From: Clostridium facile
GTDB lineage: Bacteria; Bacillota; Clostridia; Oscillospirales; Ruminococcaceae
Assembly (NCBI RefSeq): GCF_014297275.1
Contig: NZ_JACOQK010000001.1
Location: 310,001-374,000 of the forward strand
DNA length: 64,000 nt
Reading direction: 5' to 3'
The notes under the pieces were generated by a model that saw nothing but the letters and a program-made list of their open reading frames with translations, did not search any database and was not told where the DNA came from. Below are positions 1 through 9,665 of the stretch, piece after piece (the stretch's first letter is position 1; the number at the start of each line of letters is the position of its first letter). Position numbers and translations under genes: made by a program.

Positions 1-3000
1 CCACTACATACCACCATATGAACCCTGGTTATGGAAATGGGACTACCACGATTGGATATGAAACCTATGATGTTACCTCGTATTTAAACGATGATGCTCC
101 ATTCGCACTTTCTATTTTGGCTGGCACTGGTTGGAACGATGGAAAAGGCGATGGCGCTATGGGAAGCACTTCTGGACAGCCAGCAGTAAAAGCCATGATG
201 GTAATCAATTATACCGATAAAGATGGCAACCAGCAACAGAAAAAAATTGTTACCAATACAGAGGATTGGAAAGGGACATTGGATGGCCCGATTACTGTAA
301 ACGGCGTTTTTTATGGGGAAGATTATGACGCTCGTAAAGAAGCAGCTTTAGGAGATTATAAAAATGTGGGTTACGATGATAGTAACTGGCTTTCTTCCGG
401 TTCTAAAGAACAGACAGATAGCCATATTCTCACGAATACATTTGCTCCTGTAACTACCAAACACCTCCGCCTTTCAGTTTCAGAAACCGGCCCAGCAACC
501 AGCAACGATAAAGAAAACCGTTTGCAGATTATGGAACTGGAAGCCCTGGATACTACAGGCAACAATGTTGTAAAAGGCAAGCTTGCAATAGTGAGCAGCA
601 ACCAGGAAGTAGGGGATCAATGGAATGTCGCCAATATGACAGATGGTGACGATGGAACTAAAACAGACTATGGTTATACTTCCGCTATCCTCGGAACAGA
701 AGGATTGGAATCCTTCCATTCAGATCCACCTTTAACAGTGGATTTTACCTTTGATCAACCAACTGAATTGGCAAGTTTAAAACTGTATTGCCGTACTGGT
801 ATTGCCTCTGTTACCAACGGGGTTTGTCCAAACTACGCTAAGGTTTACTCCATCCAGGTTTCAGATGATGGGCAAAGTTGGAAAGATGTTGTAACAGATT
901 ACGATGCTGGCCGTGTAGAGAATTCTTTCTTGCAAACAACTGGCATTACTACAACAGAATATCCTGGGCAAATTGTTGCCAGCCGCGGTGATTCTGGACA
1001 AATTGTAGATGCGTTTGAGCATCAGCCAATTTCTGCTACCTTGTATACAGGAGAAGCAGCTGAGTCTCAATACGAAGGTGGGGAAATTGCAGTAGATAAC
1101 TATTATGCATATCAACTTTCTGAGGATGAACTGTATCAGAATGGTTTTGTACAGGTGCCAGAAGGACAACCAATTTTTGAAAATGGCATTACCCTGAAAA
1201 AAGGTCAGACCATGATTGTGAATATTGGACAGAATATGACTGCGATTCCTGAAATCAGCTTCCAGTCTGTTCCAGGAGCAACTGTAAGCATGAAGTTTGC
1301 GGAAATGCTCAATGACGGCAGTTCTGTGGGAAATGGAGCTTTCCAGGCAAATGGTCCAAAAGGTTCCTTATATACCAAGAGTTTGCGTTCCGCACGCTCA
1401 GAAGCACATTATACCTTTGCCACCAATGCGATAGAAACTTATCAGACCAAGATGTCTTTCTTCGGTTACCAGTATGTCCAAATTACCGCAACGGAGGATG
1501 TAACCATTTATTCCATGCGTTCCAGAGCACTTTCTTCGGTTAGTGAACAAACTGGACATATTACAACTAATAACGAAGACGTTAACCGCCTATTCTTAAA
1601 CGCTTTATATGGACAGTTGAGCAACTACTTCACCATCCCAACTGACTGCCCACAACGTGATGAAAGAAAAGGTTGGACAGGGGATGCTCAAGTATTTGCT
1701 CAAACTGGTATCTACAATTTTGATGCCGCATCTTTTATGATTGGTTATCAAGATATGCTTTCTGAACTCACAATGAAGCAAGGATATCCTGGTGCGGTTA
1801 CCTCCCAATGGGAATGGTTTAACCATTGGGCTTCTGGATGGAGTGATATCCAGGTGATTTATCCATGGATACTGTATCAGCAAACAGGTGACCGTTCTAT
1901 TTTAGAAACCAATTGGGAAGAAATGAACCACTATATGGATTGGTTGAAAAATAATGAAAGAGCTGCCTATCAGGCACCGGCTATCCAGAGAAATGGCTTT
2001 GGTGACTGGCTTGCATTCCAGGGAACAGGATATGAAGTAATCGCGGATTACTATTATGGTTATGTTACCCAGTTAATGGAACAAATGGCAGGTATTTTAG
2101 GAGATGCTGAAAAACAAAGCTATTATAGCGAACGTTTCGAAAATTTGAAACAAACCTTTTTAAATACTCATGTTTCTTTTAATGATGAGCCACAATTAGA
2201 TCCTACTATTTTTGAACAACCAACTACAGATAATCCTGGTACTAGCAATATCATTACCAATACCTTTAATGAAACTACAGCTAAGTATGTACGGTTTACT
2301 GTTTCCAGAACAGGACCAGGTACTTCGGATGATAATGAATACCGCCTACAAATGATGGAACTCAATGTATCCAAAGATGGTGGAGAGAACTATGCTCTTG
2401 GTAAATCAGTAGAAGCTTCCAACACCTTTGATTGGGGTACTTCTTGGGGGAATGCTTATTTAACCGATGGCAACACAGAAACTGGTTATTCTTCTGTGAA
2501 TAACGGTGGAAATACTCTCACTGGAAATCCAATTACAGTTACAGTTGATTTAGGTCAGGAACAAACCTTTAACCAGATTGGTATTACTTGCCGTAACTAT
2601 GATAAATCCATGGAGACAGGTGTTTGTGTAAACTATCCAAAAGATTATACGATTGAAGTTTCTTCAAATGGTACCGATTGGACTACCATTGGACGTTTTG
2701 CAACCGATAACAAACCAGCAGATAAATTGGTGATTAAATCTGGAACTGGTAGCCCAGTAATGCAAAACAAAGGTGGAAAATATGAGGATAATTCCCAAAC
2801 TGCATTGTTGTGGATGTTAAAATTGGGCTATTATACTGATGATGAAATGAAAAACGAAGCAATTCGTTTGCTGGTGAAGAACATTAAAAATGAAGATCCA
2901 GATCCAAGTAGCATCCGTGCCAAATATGGTGAAAATACGTTGTCGGTAGGGTTCTTAGGTTCTAATGTAATTACACCTGTTTTAACCGATATTGGATACT

Positions 3001-4415
3001 CTGATGTATCTTATGATTTGTTATTGAATGATTCTATGCCATCCTGGTTATTTGAAGTAAAAGCAGGAGCAACTACGATTTGGGAACGCTGGAACTCTTA
3101 CGATCCTGAAAATGGATTTGGTGACCAAGAAATGAATTCATTTAACCATTTTTCTTACGGTTCTGTTGCGGAATGGATGTACCAATATATGGTGGGAATT
3201 GATTCCGATATTGAAAATCCAGGATTTAAACACATTATCCTGCAACCAACTTTGGATACTGGAGAAAAATACAATGATCAAAACAGAATTAATACTGTAA
3301 ATGGGTCATACGATTCTTATTATGGTCTGATTGAATCTAACTGGACTTCTGACCAGAATCAACTGTCTACTTATCACGCAGTAATTCCAGCAAACACAAC
3401 TTCTACGTTGTATTTACCAGTTTCTGCTGATAAGATGGAAGGCTTTACAGCAATTCCTGGTGTTACTTTTGTGGGAATGACAGAACATAATGGAATTGAA
3501 GTAGCACAGTTTGAATTAGTATCCGGTGGATATGATTTTGCTGTACAGAATGGAAAAGTAGTAGCTTCGATTGCGGATGGCTATGTAACAGAGGATGCTG
3601 AACCATCCGATACAGATAAAACAATCCTAGATGCAGTGATTACCTATGCGGAAAACGCAAAAGCAAGTGGAGAATATGACAATGCTATTGAAAGCGTACA
3701 GAAATCCTTTGATAAAGCGTTGAAAGAAGCAAAAACAATAGCAGCAGATCATAATGCAACTCAGGAAACAATTAACCAAGCATGGAAAACCCTCTTGAAC
3801 GAAATTCACAAATTAGGCTTTGTAGCAGGGGATAAAACAACATTGGCATCCTTAATCGAAGCAGCAAACGGAATCAACACGGAACTTGACCGTTATGTAG
3901 AAACAGGCAAAGCAGAATTTACAGTAGCATTAGAAGCGGCACAGGCAGTATACCAAGATGGGGACGCTATGCAGACAGAAGTAAATGAAGCAGCGGACAA
4001 CCTGTTAAAAGCAATGTTGAATCTGAGATACAAAGCAGATAAATCCATCCTGGAAGAAGTACTTGCAGAAGCCAATAAGATAGATGCGAACGCATACACA
4101 GAAGAAAGCTATGCAGTATTACAAACAGCAATAGCGGAAGCGAATGAAGTAATGGCAAATGAAAACGCAAGCCAAGAAGAAGTAAATACAGCAGTAGCAA
4201 ATGTACAGGCTGCCATGGATGGCTTAGTAGCAGTAGAAGGTGGAACAACAGAAACACCATCTACAAAACCAACAGAAGAAGGAGTACAGACAGGACAGGA
4301 AACGACGACAACCAAAGCGAATGCAGCAAAAACAGGAGACTTTGCCCCAATTGCAGGTATTGCAACAATAGCAATCGCTGGTATGACATTGATCCTTTCC
4401 AGAAAGAAAAAATAG
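1..4415 (+). CDS. Wall-anchored GH78 alpha-L-rhamnosidase with two discoidin domains and FIVAR repeats (5' partial)
   Basis: The reading frame is open from the window edge (codons before the ATG at 18 read TTYHH), so the true start and signal peptide lie upstream. Residues are counted from the ATG at 18. An N-terminal rhamnosidase beta-domain (YDVTSYL, then GTGW) is followed by a discoidin (F5/8 type C)-like domain at about 135-300. The GH78 (alpha/alpha)6 domain carries DCPQRDERKGWTGDAQ near 543, the family signature containing the catalytic acidic residues. A second discoidin domain (about 742-912) sits inside the catalytic region, which resumes at QTALLWMLKLG and ends with ATTIWERW. Three FIVAR repeats run from about 1200, then a sorting-like tail (AAKTGD, hydrophobic segment, RKKK) at 1435-1465. 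It should release terminal L-rhamnose from glycans at the cell surface. The last 815 bp including the 3' UTR equal those of the GH106 gene at 5694. Confidence 0.9.
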   Translation, partial: TTYHHMNPGYGNGTTTIGYETYDVTSYLNDDAPFALSILAGTGWNDGKGDGAMGSTSGQPAVKAMMVINYTDKDGNQQQKKIVTNTEDWKGTLDGPITVNGVFYGEDYDARKEAALGDYKNVGYDDSNWLSSGSKEQTDSHILTNTFAPVTTKHLRLSVSETGPATSNDKENRLQIMELEALDTTGNNVVKGKLAIVSSNQEVGDQWNVANMTDGDDGTKTDYGYTSAILGTEGLESFHSDPPLTVDFTFDQPTELASLKLYCRTGIASVTNGVCPNYAKVYSIQVSDDGQSWKDVVTDYDAGRVENSFLQTTGITTTEYPGQIVASRGDSGQIVDAFEHQPISATLYTGEAAESQYEGGEIAVDNYYAYQLSEDELYQNGFVQVPEGQPIFENGITLKKGQTMIVNIGQNMTAIPEISFQSVPGATVSMKFAEMLNDGSSVGNGAFQANGPKGSLYTKSLRSARSEAHYTFATNAIETYQTKMSFFGYQYVQITATEDVTIYSMRSRALSSVSEQTGHITTNNEDVNRLFLNALYGQLSNYFTIPTDCPQRDERKGWTGDAQVFAQTGIYNFDAASFMIGYQDMLSELTMKQGYPGAVTSQWEWFNHWASGWSDIQVIYPWILYQQTGDRSILETNWEEMNHYMDWLKNNERAAYQAPAIQRNGFGDWLAFQGTGYEVIADYYYGYVTQLMEQMAGILGDAEKQSYYSERFENLKQTFLNTHVSFNDEPQLDPTIFEQPTTDNPGTSNIITNTFNETTAKYVRFTVSRTGPGTSDDNEYRLQMMELNVSKDGGENYALGKSVEASNTFDWGTSWGNAYLTDGNTETGYSSVNNGGNTLTGNPITVTVDLGQEQTFNQIGITCRNYDKSMETGVCVNYPKDYTIEVSSNGTDWTTIGRFATDNKPADKLVIKSGTGSPVMQNKGGKYEDNSQTALLWMLKLGYYTDDEMKNEAIRLLVKNIKNEDPDPSSIRAKYGENTLSVGFLGSNVITPVLTDIGYSDVSYDLLLNDSMPSWLFEVKAGATTIWERWNSYDPENGFGDQEMNSFNHFSYGSVAEWMYQYMVGIDSDIENPGFKHIILQPTLDTGEKYNDQNRINTVNGSYDSYYGLIESNWTSDQNQLSTYHAVIPANTTSTLYLPVSADKMEGFTAIPGVTFVGMTEHNGIEVAQFELVSGGYDFAVQNGKVVASIADGYVTEDAEPSDTDKTILDAVITYAENAKASGEYDNAIESVQKSFDKALKEAKTIAADHNATQETINQAWKTLLNEIHKLGFVAGDKTTLASLIEAANGINTELDRYVETGKAEFTVALEAAQAVYQDGDAMQTEVNEAADNLLKAMLNLRYKADKSILEEVLAEANKIDANAYTEESYAVLQTAIAEANEVMANENASQEEVNTAVANVQAAMDGLVAVEGGTTETPSTKPTEEGVQTGQETTTTKANAAKTGDFAPIAGIATIAIAGMTLILSRKKK

Positions 4416-4477
4416 TTTTATCTTCTCTTTCTCTTTTTAAATAAAAATAAGGGAATCCAATATGGATTCCCTTATTT
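3663..4477 (+). repeat. 815 bp direct repeat, copy 1 (FIVAR-anchor-terminator module)
   Basis: By line-by-line reading, this stretch appears identical to 8763-9577 at a constant offset of 5100 bp. It covers most of the FIVAR repeats, the anchor, stop codon, pyrimidine-rich 3' UTR and terminator, and joins a GH78 gene to a GH106 gene. Recombination between the copies would delete the AraC gene at 4490 and most of the GH106 gene. The same stretch is also an inverted, slightly diverged match to 10081-10895. Confidence 0.85.
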
Positions 4478-4482
4478 TTTGC
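4445..4482. terminator. Bidirectional terminator between GH78 and AraC genes
   Basis: An AATAAGGGAATCC stem closes with GGATTCCCTTATT around a short AATAT loop and is flanked by A and T runs. It can end the GH78 transcript and the convergent AraC transcript. The same hairpin recurs at 9545-9582 and 10076-10113. Confidence 0.85.
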
Positions 4483-4489
4483 TACTATC

Positions 4490-5527
4490 TTATCCGTATG
4501 ATTGGTGGTTTTTCCGATACTGTGCTGGCGTACAATGGAAATATTCTTTAAACGCCCGCTCAAAAGTACTTCTTTGGGAATATCCAACTAATTCTGGCAG
4601 ATCATTCAGTGAAATATCCGTTTTGGAAAGATACTGACATGCATGGACGAGACGATAATTTTGCAAGGTTTCCCGAAATGTTCTACCCGTTTCCTTTAAA
4701 ATAAAGTCGCTGATTGAACGTGAAGAATAGTGAAAATGTTCTGCCAGTTTTTCTAATGTAATTGTTTGATAGTGGACATTAATATAAGTAAGCAGAATAG
4801 AAATATCAATATTGTTTCGGCGCATTATGGTACGAGATAATTTATGTGTATAACTTCTTGCCAGGTCAGATAATAGGCAACTAAAATAAGATGCCAATAT
4901 ATCCTGGCTAAAACTATCATTCTTTTTGTATTCATACAACATTTGTATAACAATCATTGGGGCAATGGTAGTCTGTTCTTTTTTAAAAACAACGTGTTTC
5001 TGGTTACTATTTGGGTTATACAAGGCATCCATGAAGAACCCAGTAATTAAATCATTATTATCCACCATACTCAAAAAGGTTTGTTCAAATAATTTTTTCC
5101 GGATTAAAATATTGATGACTACATCTCCATCATCCGGTGTTCTCATACTGTGGATGGCCTTTGGAGAATAAAGACCAATATCTCCTTGGTGGAATTCCAC
5201 TGGTACTTCATCAATTGTACTAATGCATTTTCCAGAATAAACATAAAATAGCTCAAAAAATTCATGTTGATGAACCATGTTCTGCCGTCCCGCCAAATTA
5301 TATTTTAAATCCCTATTGGTTATTTGATCTATACTAATGTGGATTAATTCATGTTTCAAAAAATATTGTTTTTCTGAAAAAATAAAATAGGGGACTTTAT
5401 TTTTTTGCAAAAAATTTTCCATAATAGTGCCATAATCGATTTTAGAAAAATCAAATTTGACTGGTGGTCCATATTCATTTTTGTTTTGTGCAATATATTC
5501 TCTTACCTCTTTAAATATTTGTTCCAT
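4490..5527 (-). CDS. AraC-family transcriptional regulator (cupin + HTH), paired with GH106 at 5694
   Basis: This is a 345-residue AraC/XylS-type regulator. An N-terminal cupin-like sensor (HQHEFFELFYVYSGK near 95, then a PVEFHQGDIGLYSP strand) precedes a C-terminal double helix-turn-helix at about 240-340 (TLEKLAEHFHYSSRSISDFI, then ELVGYSQRSTFERAFKEYF, ending CTPAQYRK). The ATG at 5527 has a GAGG SD seven bases upstream. The gene is divergent from the GH106 gene across a 166 bp gap, so it most likely controls that enzyme in response to rhamnose or a rhamnoside; the ligand is inferred. Its last ~300 bp are duplicated at 9772-10080, and the last ~180 bp also in the AraC gene at 14131. Confidence 0.92.
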   Translation of the reverse strand: MEQIFKEVREYIAQNKNEYGPPVKFDFSKIDYGTIMENFLQKNKVPYFIFSEKQYFLKHELIHISIDQITNRDLKYNLAGRQNMVHQHEFFELFYVYSGKCISTIDEVPVEFHQGDIGLYSPKAIHSMRTPDDGDVVINILIRKKLFEQTFLSMVDNNDLITGFFMDALYNPNSNQKHVVFKKEQTTIAPMIVIQMLYEYKKNDSFSQDILASYFSCLLSDLARSYTHKLSRTIMRRNNIDISILLTYINVHYQTITLEKLAEHFHYSSRSISDFILKETGRTFRETLQNYRLVHACQYLSKTDISLNDLPELVGYSQRSTFERAFKEYFHCTPAQYRKNHQSYG

Positions 5528-5601
5528 TTTTTATCCTCAAATTTCCGAAAATGATATAAATGTTTTCTGGTTAAGAAATATCTTTCTGATTGTAATTATT
5601 G

Positions 5602-5607
5602 TATAAT
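5602..5607 (+). promoter_or_regulatory. Probable -10 box of GH106 gene 5694
   Basis: TATAAT is well placed, but there is no recognisable -35 box 16-18 bp upstream. That is what is expected of a promoter depending on an AraC activator. The 10 bp palindrome CCTGATCAGG lies in the leader near 5656-5665. The inverted repeat begins at 5590, so the upstream activator region differs between the two GH106 copies while -10, leader and gene are shared. Confidence 0.5.
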
Positions 5608-5693
5608 ACAAACAAAGACATGTCAACAGAAATCGTTTATAAACTACAAGCAATCCTGATCAGGTAATTTTTTATGAATGTGAGGGAAAATAA

Positions 5694-8600
5694 ATGAAGA
5701 ATATGGTTAAAAAAGGGGTTGCTATCTGCTTAGCTGCTCTAATGGTAGGCTCTACTACTTCTGTATTTGCAGTAGATTCTTCCAATTCAACAACAGAAAA
5801 TTCCTTTTTACAAGAATTTAAGGACCCATCCGGCGAAAATCGTCCAAAGACGAGATGGTGGGTTCCAGGTTCCCATATGACAAAATCAGAAATTGAAACA
5901 GAAATCAAATCCATGTCTGAAGCTGGATTTGGCGGTGCAGAAATTGTACCAGTTTCTACTGGTGGAGAAGGTGGTGATTCCATTGATTGGGGCACAGACC
6001 AATGGAATGAAATGATTAAACATATGCTCCAAGTAGCTGGAAAATATGATTTTACTATTGATTTTACTATGACCCCGGCATGGCCTTTGGCTCTACCTAC
6101 TATCAAAGATTTAGACGACCCAAACTCAGGGGCGCAAATGGAAGTGGACGCTAATCATGTGGATGGTATCACCAAAGAGAATCCATACAGCGGAAAAGTC
6201 CCTGTAGCTACAGAACTAGATGCTGGAACCCCTGTTCTATTGGCTGTTACCGTAGCAAAATATGTGGATAAGGAAAATCATATTTTAGATTACGATTCCG
6301 CTCAAACATTAAATATGGAAACCCAGGTTGTTCAAAACAGTGATGATCCAACCGACTATACAGTAAACTTTACTCCAGAAGATGATGGGGAATATGTATT
6401 ATTTGGCTGGTGGCAACATCCTTCTGGAGAACAGAAATATGGGAACTATCAAGTAGACCATTTTGGAAAAGCAGGTTCCCAGGCAATTATTGATTACTGG
6501 GAAAATAATCTGTTACCATACTACGGAGAAGATTTTAAAAATGCCTCTGCTTTGTTTATTGATTCCCTAGAATTTACTACTCATCTTGATTGGACCTTGG
6601 GTCTTTTAGACGATTTTAAAGCATATAAAAATTATGATATCACTGCCTATTTACCAGCAGTTTATGATACCGATTCACAGGGCAATTATAGTGGAGAACC
6701 AAAACCAGACTTCCAATTTAATAAAAATAGCGATGCCCTACAAAATGATTATAAAGATACATTAACCCAGTTGTATATTGAAAACCATCTAAAACCATTA
6801 TCCGAATTCTGTGAAAAACATGGGGTAGATCTCCGTTACCAGACTTCTTATGGAAAGAGTTTGGAACTACCGCAAACAGCAATGTATGTGGATATTCCGG
6901 AAACTGAAACATTATATGGTAAAGATATTATCGACTTTTATCGTTTACAATCCGGTGCAGTACATATGACGGATAAAGAGATTTATTCGATCGAAGCTTC
7001 TCCAGAACAAAATATTTCTATTGACTTAGGAAGTTTTGTTTACAATATGTTCCGTGGAAATGGTGAAGAAGGGGCTGGCAACTACCAGCAAACCTGGGAT
7101 GACCAGATGTGGCATGTTCAACGGGCATTTGCAGGTGGGGTCAACCAGATTGTATTCCACGGTCATTCCTATAACGGACAATACGATGGAGAAGGTAATG
7201 AAAATGGTTATGTAGCGGGAACTCAATGGCCTGGATTTGAAGGATTTGGTGCAAATTCTTGGTCGAATAGTTGGGGTGACCGTATTCCAAGCTGGAAACA
7301 TGCACAAAGTTATACCAATTATATTGCTCGTAATCAATATATATTGCGCCAAGGCGAATCAAAAGTAGATTTAGCAATTTATGCACAAAGATATTTTGAA
7401 AAAATTGATTTTTCAGGAGCGGAAAAGGTATACAAGGACGACGAATTGTTAACTCAAAGTGGCTATACCTATGATTTTGTTAGCCCATCTGCCTTATCCC
7501 TGGAAAATGCTGTTGTTTCCAACGGACGTTTGGATGAATCAGGTCCTGCTTACAAAGCAATCATCTTAGACCAGCAGGAAACCTTAACTGTAGACGCTGC
7601 CAACCAGTTGTTCAACTACGCCAAACAGGGCTTCCCTATCATTATTGTTGGAGACGCCCCTTCTCAGGATGCTTTCTGTGAAAATGCCGATATTGCTGGT
7701 ATTGTATCTAAAATCATGGCTTGTGACTCTGTCGTTCAAGTGTCCGACACTGCTTCTGTCCCACAGGCATTGGAACAGTTAGGCGTTACACCGGATGTTT
7801 CTTACAGCCAACAGGATTATGTAATCAATGTCCATCGTCAAACAGATTCTACTGATTTTTATTACCTTTATAATTATGGCAATGCGAATAACTATCCAGC
7901 CGCGAAAGAGATTCAGCCTGTTACAACTGAAGTAACCTTACAAGGTTCTGGAATACCATATTTCCTCAATACCTGGACTGGTGAAGTTACCCCTGTAAGC
8001 CAATATACCCGCAATGGTAATAGTGTTACCATCCCTGTTACGATCGCTGGAAACGATTCCATTATGGTTGCATTGACCAATGAAGATTGGGGTCAGGAAC
8101 ATTCTACCTATGTAACCAAATCAAACCTGGATACAGAATTTGACGGACAAACTATATTGGCAAAATCATATGAAGCTGGTACAGAAACAGTTACCTTAAG
8201 TAATAACAAGAAGGTTTTAGTCGAGACAGAACAAGTTGCTGCCCCAATGGAACTTTCCAGCTGGAACCTGTCTGTAGAAAGCTGGAGTAAAGGGGATACC
8301 CCAACAGATACCAAGAAAACAACAATTGATGTTGGTACGGTAGACGGATTAAAACCATGGACAGAAATCTCTGGTTTAGAAAATGTATCTGGAATCGGAA
8401 CCTATACAACCAGCTTTAACCTGGAACAAGGCTGGGAAGAAGGCATAGGAGCTATCATCAGTTTAGGGGATGTAGTGGATTCCTATCAAATTTATGTAAA
8501 TGGAACACAGGTACCAGTAAGTCAGATTGACACTACTATTGATATTGGAAAATATCTAAAATCCGGAGAGAACACCATTACAGTAGAAGTTGCTTCCACT

Positions 8601-9515
8601 TTATTGAATGCAGTTTTAGTAGCAAATCCAACTGATACCAGAAAACCAGATGAATATGGAATGATGGGACCAGTTGTATTAACGCCATACCAAGTAACAG
8701 AAATTGAATTAGTGGACAAAGGGATTTTAAATTCTGTCATTGCTTATGCAGAAAATGCAAAGGCAAGTGGAGAATATGACAATGCTATTGAAAGCGTACA
8801 GAAATCCTTTGATAAAGCGTTGAAAGAAGCAAAAACAATAGCAGCAGATCATAATGCAACTCAGGAAACAATTAACCAAGCATGGAAAACCCTCTTGAAC
8901 GAAATTCACAAATTAGGCTTTGTAGCAGGGGATAAAACAACATTGGCATCCTTAATCGAAGCAGCAAACGGAATCAACACGGAACTTGACCGTTATGTAG
9001 AAACAGGCAAAGCAGAATTTACAGTAGCATTAGAAGCGGCACAGGCAGTATACCAAGATGGGGACGCTATGCAGACAGAAGTAAATGAAGCAGCGGACAA
9101 CCTGTTAAAAGCAATGTTGAATCTGAGATACAAAGCAGATAAATCCATCCTGGAAGAAGTACTTGCAGAAGCCAATAAGATAGATGCGAACGCATACACA
9201 GAAGAAAGCTATGCAGTATTACAAACAGCAATAGCGGAAGCGAATGAAGTAATGGCAAATGAAAACGCAAGCCAAGAAGAAGTAAATACAGCAGTAGCAA
9301 ATGTACAGGCTGCCATGGATGGCTTAGTAGCAGTAGAAGGTGGAACAACAGAAACACCATCTACAAAACCAACAGAAGAAGGAGTACAGACAGGACAGGA
9401 AACGACGACAACCAAAGCGAATGCAGCAAAAACAGGAGACTTTGCCCCAATTGCAGGTATTGCAACAATAGCAATCGCTGGTATGACATTGATCCTTTCC
9501 AGAAAGAAAAAATAG
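5694..9515 (+). CDS. Wall-anchored GH106 alpha-L-rhamnosidase, copy A
   Basis: This is a 1273-residue secreted enzyme. The signal peptide spans about 1-26 (lysines, then a hydrophobic core ending SVFA). The mature N-terminus has the GH106-type RPKTRWWVPGSHM followed by an IETEIKSMSEAGFGGAEI strand-helix. The GH106 catalytic region fills about 40-850 and contains HGHSYNG and WPGFEGFG. A beta-sandwich with VNGTQVPV (about 855-1005) precedes three FIVAR repeats from about 1008 and a tail of AAKTGD, hydrophobic segment and RKKK. GH106 enzymes are calcium-dependent alpha-L-rhamnosidases or rhamnogalacturonan rhamnohydrolases; I cannot tell which substrate applies. The gene is divergent from the AraC gene at 4490 and has a near-identical inverted twin at 10143-13964. 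Confidence 0.9.
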   Translation: MKNMVKKGVAICLAALMVGSTTSVFAVDSSNSTTENSFLQEFKDPSGENRPKTRWWVPGSHMTKSEIETEIKSMSEAGFGGAEIVPVSTGGEGGDSIDWGTDQWNEMIKHMLQVAGKYDFTIDFTMTPAWPLALPTIKDLDDPNSGAQMEVDANHVDGITKENPYSGKVPVATELDAGTPVLLAVTVAKYVDKENHILDYDSAQTLNMETQVVQNSDDPTDYTVNFTPEDDGEYVLFGWWQHPSGEQKYGNYQVDHFGKAGSQAIIDYWENNLLPYYGEDFKNASALFIDSLEFTTHLDWTLGLLDDFKAYKNYDITAYLPAVYDTDSQGNYSGEPKPDFQFNKNSDALQNDYKDTLTQLYIENHLKPLSEFCEKHGVDLRYQTSYGKSLELPQTAMYVDIPETETLYGKDIIDFYRLQSGAVHMTDKEIYSIEASPEQNISIDLGSFVYNMFRGNGEEGAGNYQQTWDDQMWHVQRAFAGGVNQIVFHGHSYNGQYDGEGNENGYVAGTQWPGFEGFGANSWSNSWGDRIPSWKHAQSYTNYIARNQYILRQGESKVDLAIYAQRYFEKIDFSGAEKVYKDDELLTQSGYTYDFVSPSALSLENAVVSNGRLDESGPAYKAIILDQQETLTVDAANQLFNYAKQGFPIIIVGDAPSQDAFCENADIAGIVSKIMACDSVVQVSDTASVPQALEQLGVTPDVSYSQQDYVINVHRQTDSTDFYYLYNYGNANNYPAAKEIQPVTTEVTLQGSGIPYFLNTWTGEVTPVSQYTRNGNSVTIPVTIAGNDSIMVALTNEDWGQEHSTYVTKSNLDTEFDGQTILAKSYEAGTETVTLSNNKKVLVETEQVAAPMELSSWNLSVESWSKGDTPTDTKKTTIDVGTVDGLKPWTEISGLENVSGIGTYTTSFNLEQGWEEGIGAIISLGDVVDSYQIYVNGTQVPVSQIDTTIDIGKYLKSGENTITVEVASTLLNAVLVANPTDTRKPDEYGMMGPVVLTPYQVTEIELVDKGILNSVIAYAENAKASGEYDNAIESVQKSFDKALKEAKTIAADHNATQETINQAWKTLLNEIHKLGFVAGDKTTLASLIEAANGINTELDRYVETGKAEFTVALEAAQAVYQDGDAMQTEVNEAADNLLKAMLNLRYKADKSILEEVLAEANKIDANAYTEESYAVLQTAIAEANEVMANENASQEEVNTAVANVQAAMDGLVAVEGGTTETPSTKPTEEGVQTGQETTTTKANAAKTGDFAPIAGIATIAIAGMTLILSRKKK

Positions 9516-9577
9516 TTTTATCTTCTCTTTCTCTTTTTAAATAAAAATAAGGGAATCCAATATGGATTCCCTTATTT
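8763..9577 (+). repeat. 815 bp direct repeat, copy 2
   Basis: This is the second copy of 3663-4477, here forming the 3' end of GH106 copy A. It is closer to the GH78 gene's module than to the same module of its inverted twin at 10143. That is patchwork gene conversion rather than simple descent. Confidence 0.85.
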
Positions 9578-9582
9578 ATTAT
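9545..9582 (+). terminator. Terminator of GH106 copy A
   Basis: It has the same GGGAATCC/GGATTCCC hairpin as at 4445, followed by TTATTTATT. The identity with the right arm of the inverted repeat stops at 9577. Confidence 0.8.
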
Positions 9583-9587
9583 ATTAA

Positions 9588-9665
9588 AGTTTTAGCAAGT
9601 CAAGCTGAGATCTCTAAAAACCACCTGCTAAGCGAGTGAGGTTCAATCTTAATTAAAGAAACATT
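9588..9665. mobile_element. Possible remnant of an IS200/IS605-type left end
   Basis: This short non-coding stretch shares block-wise similarity with the sequence before the IS200-type tnpA at 33097. Matches are CCTGCTAAGCGAGTGAG versus CCGCTATGCGGGTGAG, then a TTAA-rich block, then AAAGAAACAT versus AAAGGAACAT. It directly precedes the truncated AraC fragment, so an element end may mark where that gene was cut. The similarity is by eye only. Confidence 0.4.

Larger units (their letters stand above)
5590..9577 (+). repeat. Left arm of ~3.99 kb inverted repeat
   Basis: This arm matches the reverse complement of 10081-14068 with no length difference: every paired coordinate sums to 19658. It holds the -10 box, leader, the whole 1273-codon GH106 gene and its terminator. 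The encoded proteins are identical except for about a dozen residues within FIVAR repeats 2 and 3. Sequence beyond both outer ends is still homologous but clearly diverged. Confidence 0.9.

Noticed and set aside
3893..4260. Minus-strand frames over the FIVAR repeats (also 8993-9360, 10298-10665, 19869-20236, 54985-55392)
   Set aside because: They recur only because the FIVAR coding DNA is repeated. Low-complexity Leu/Ser translation, no SD and full overlap with real genes mark them as antisense shadows.
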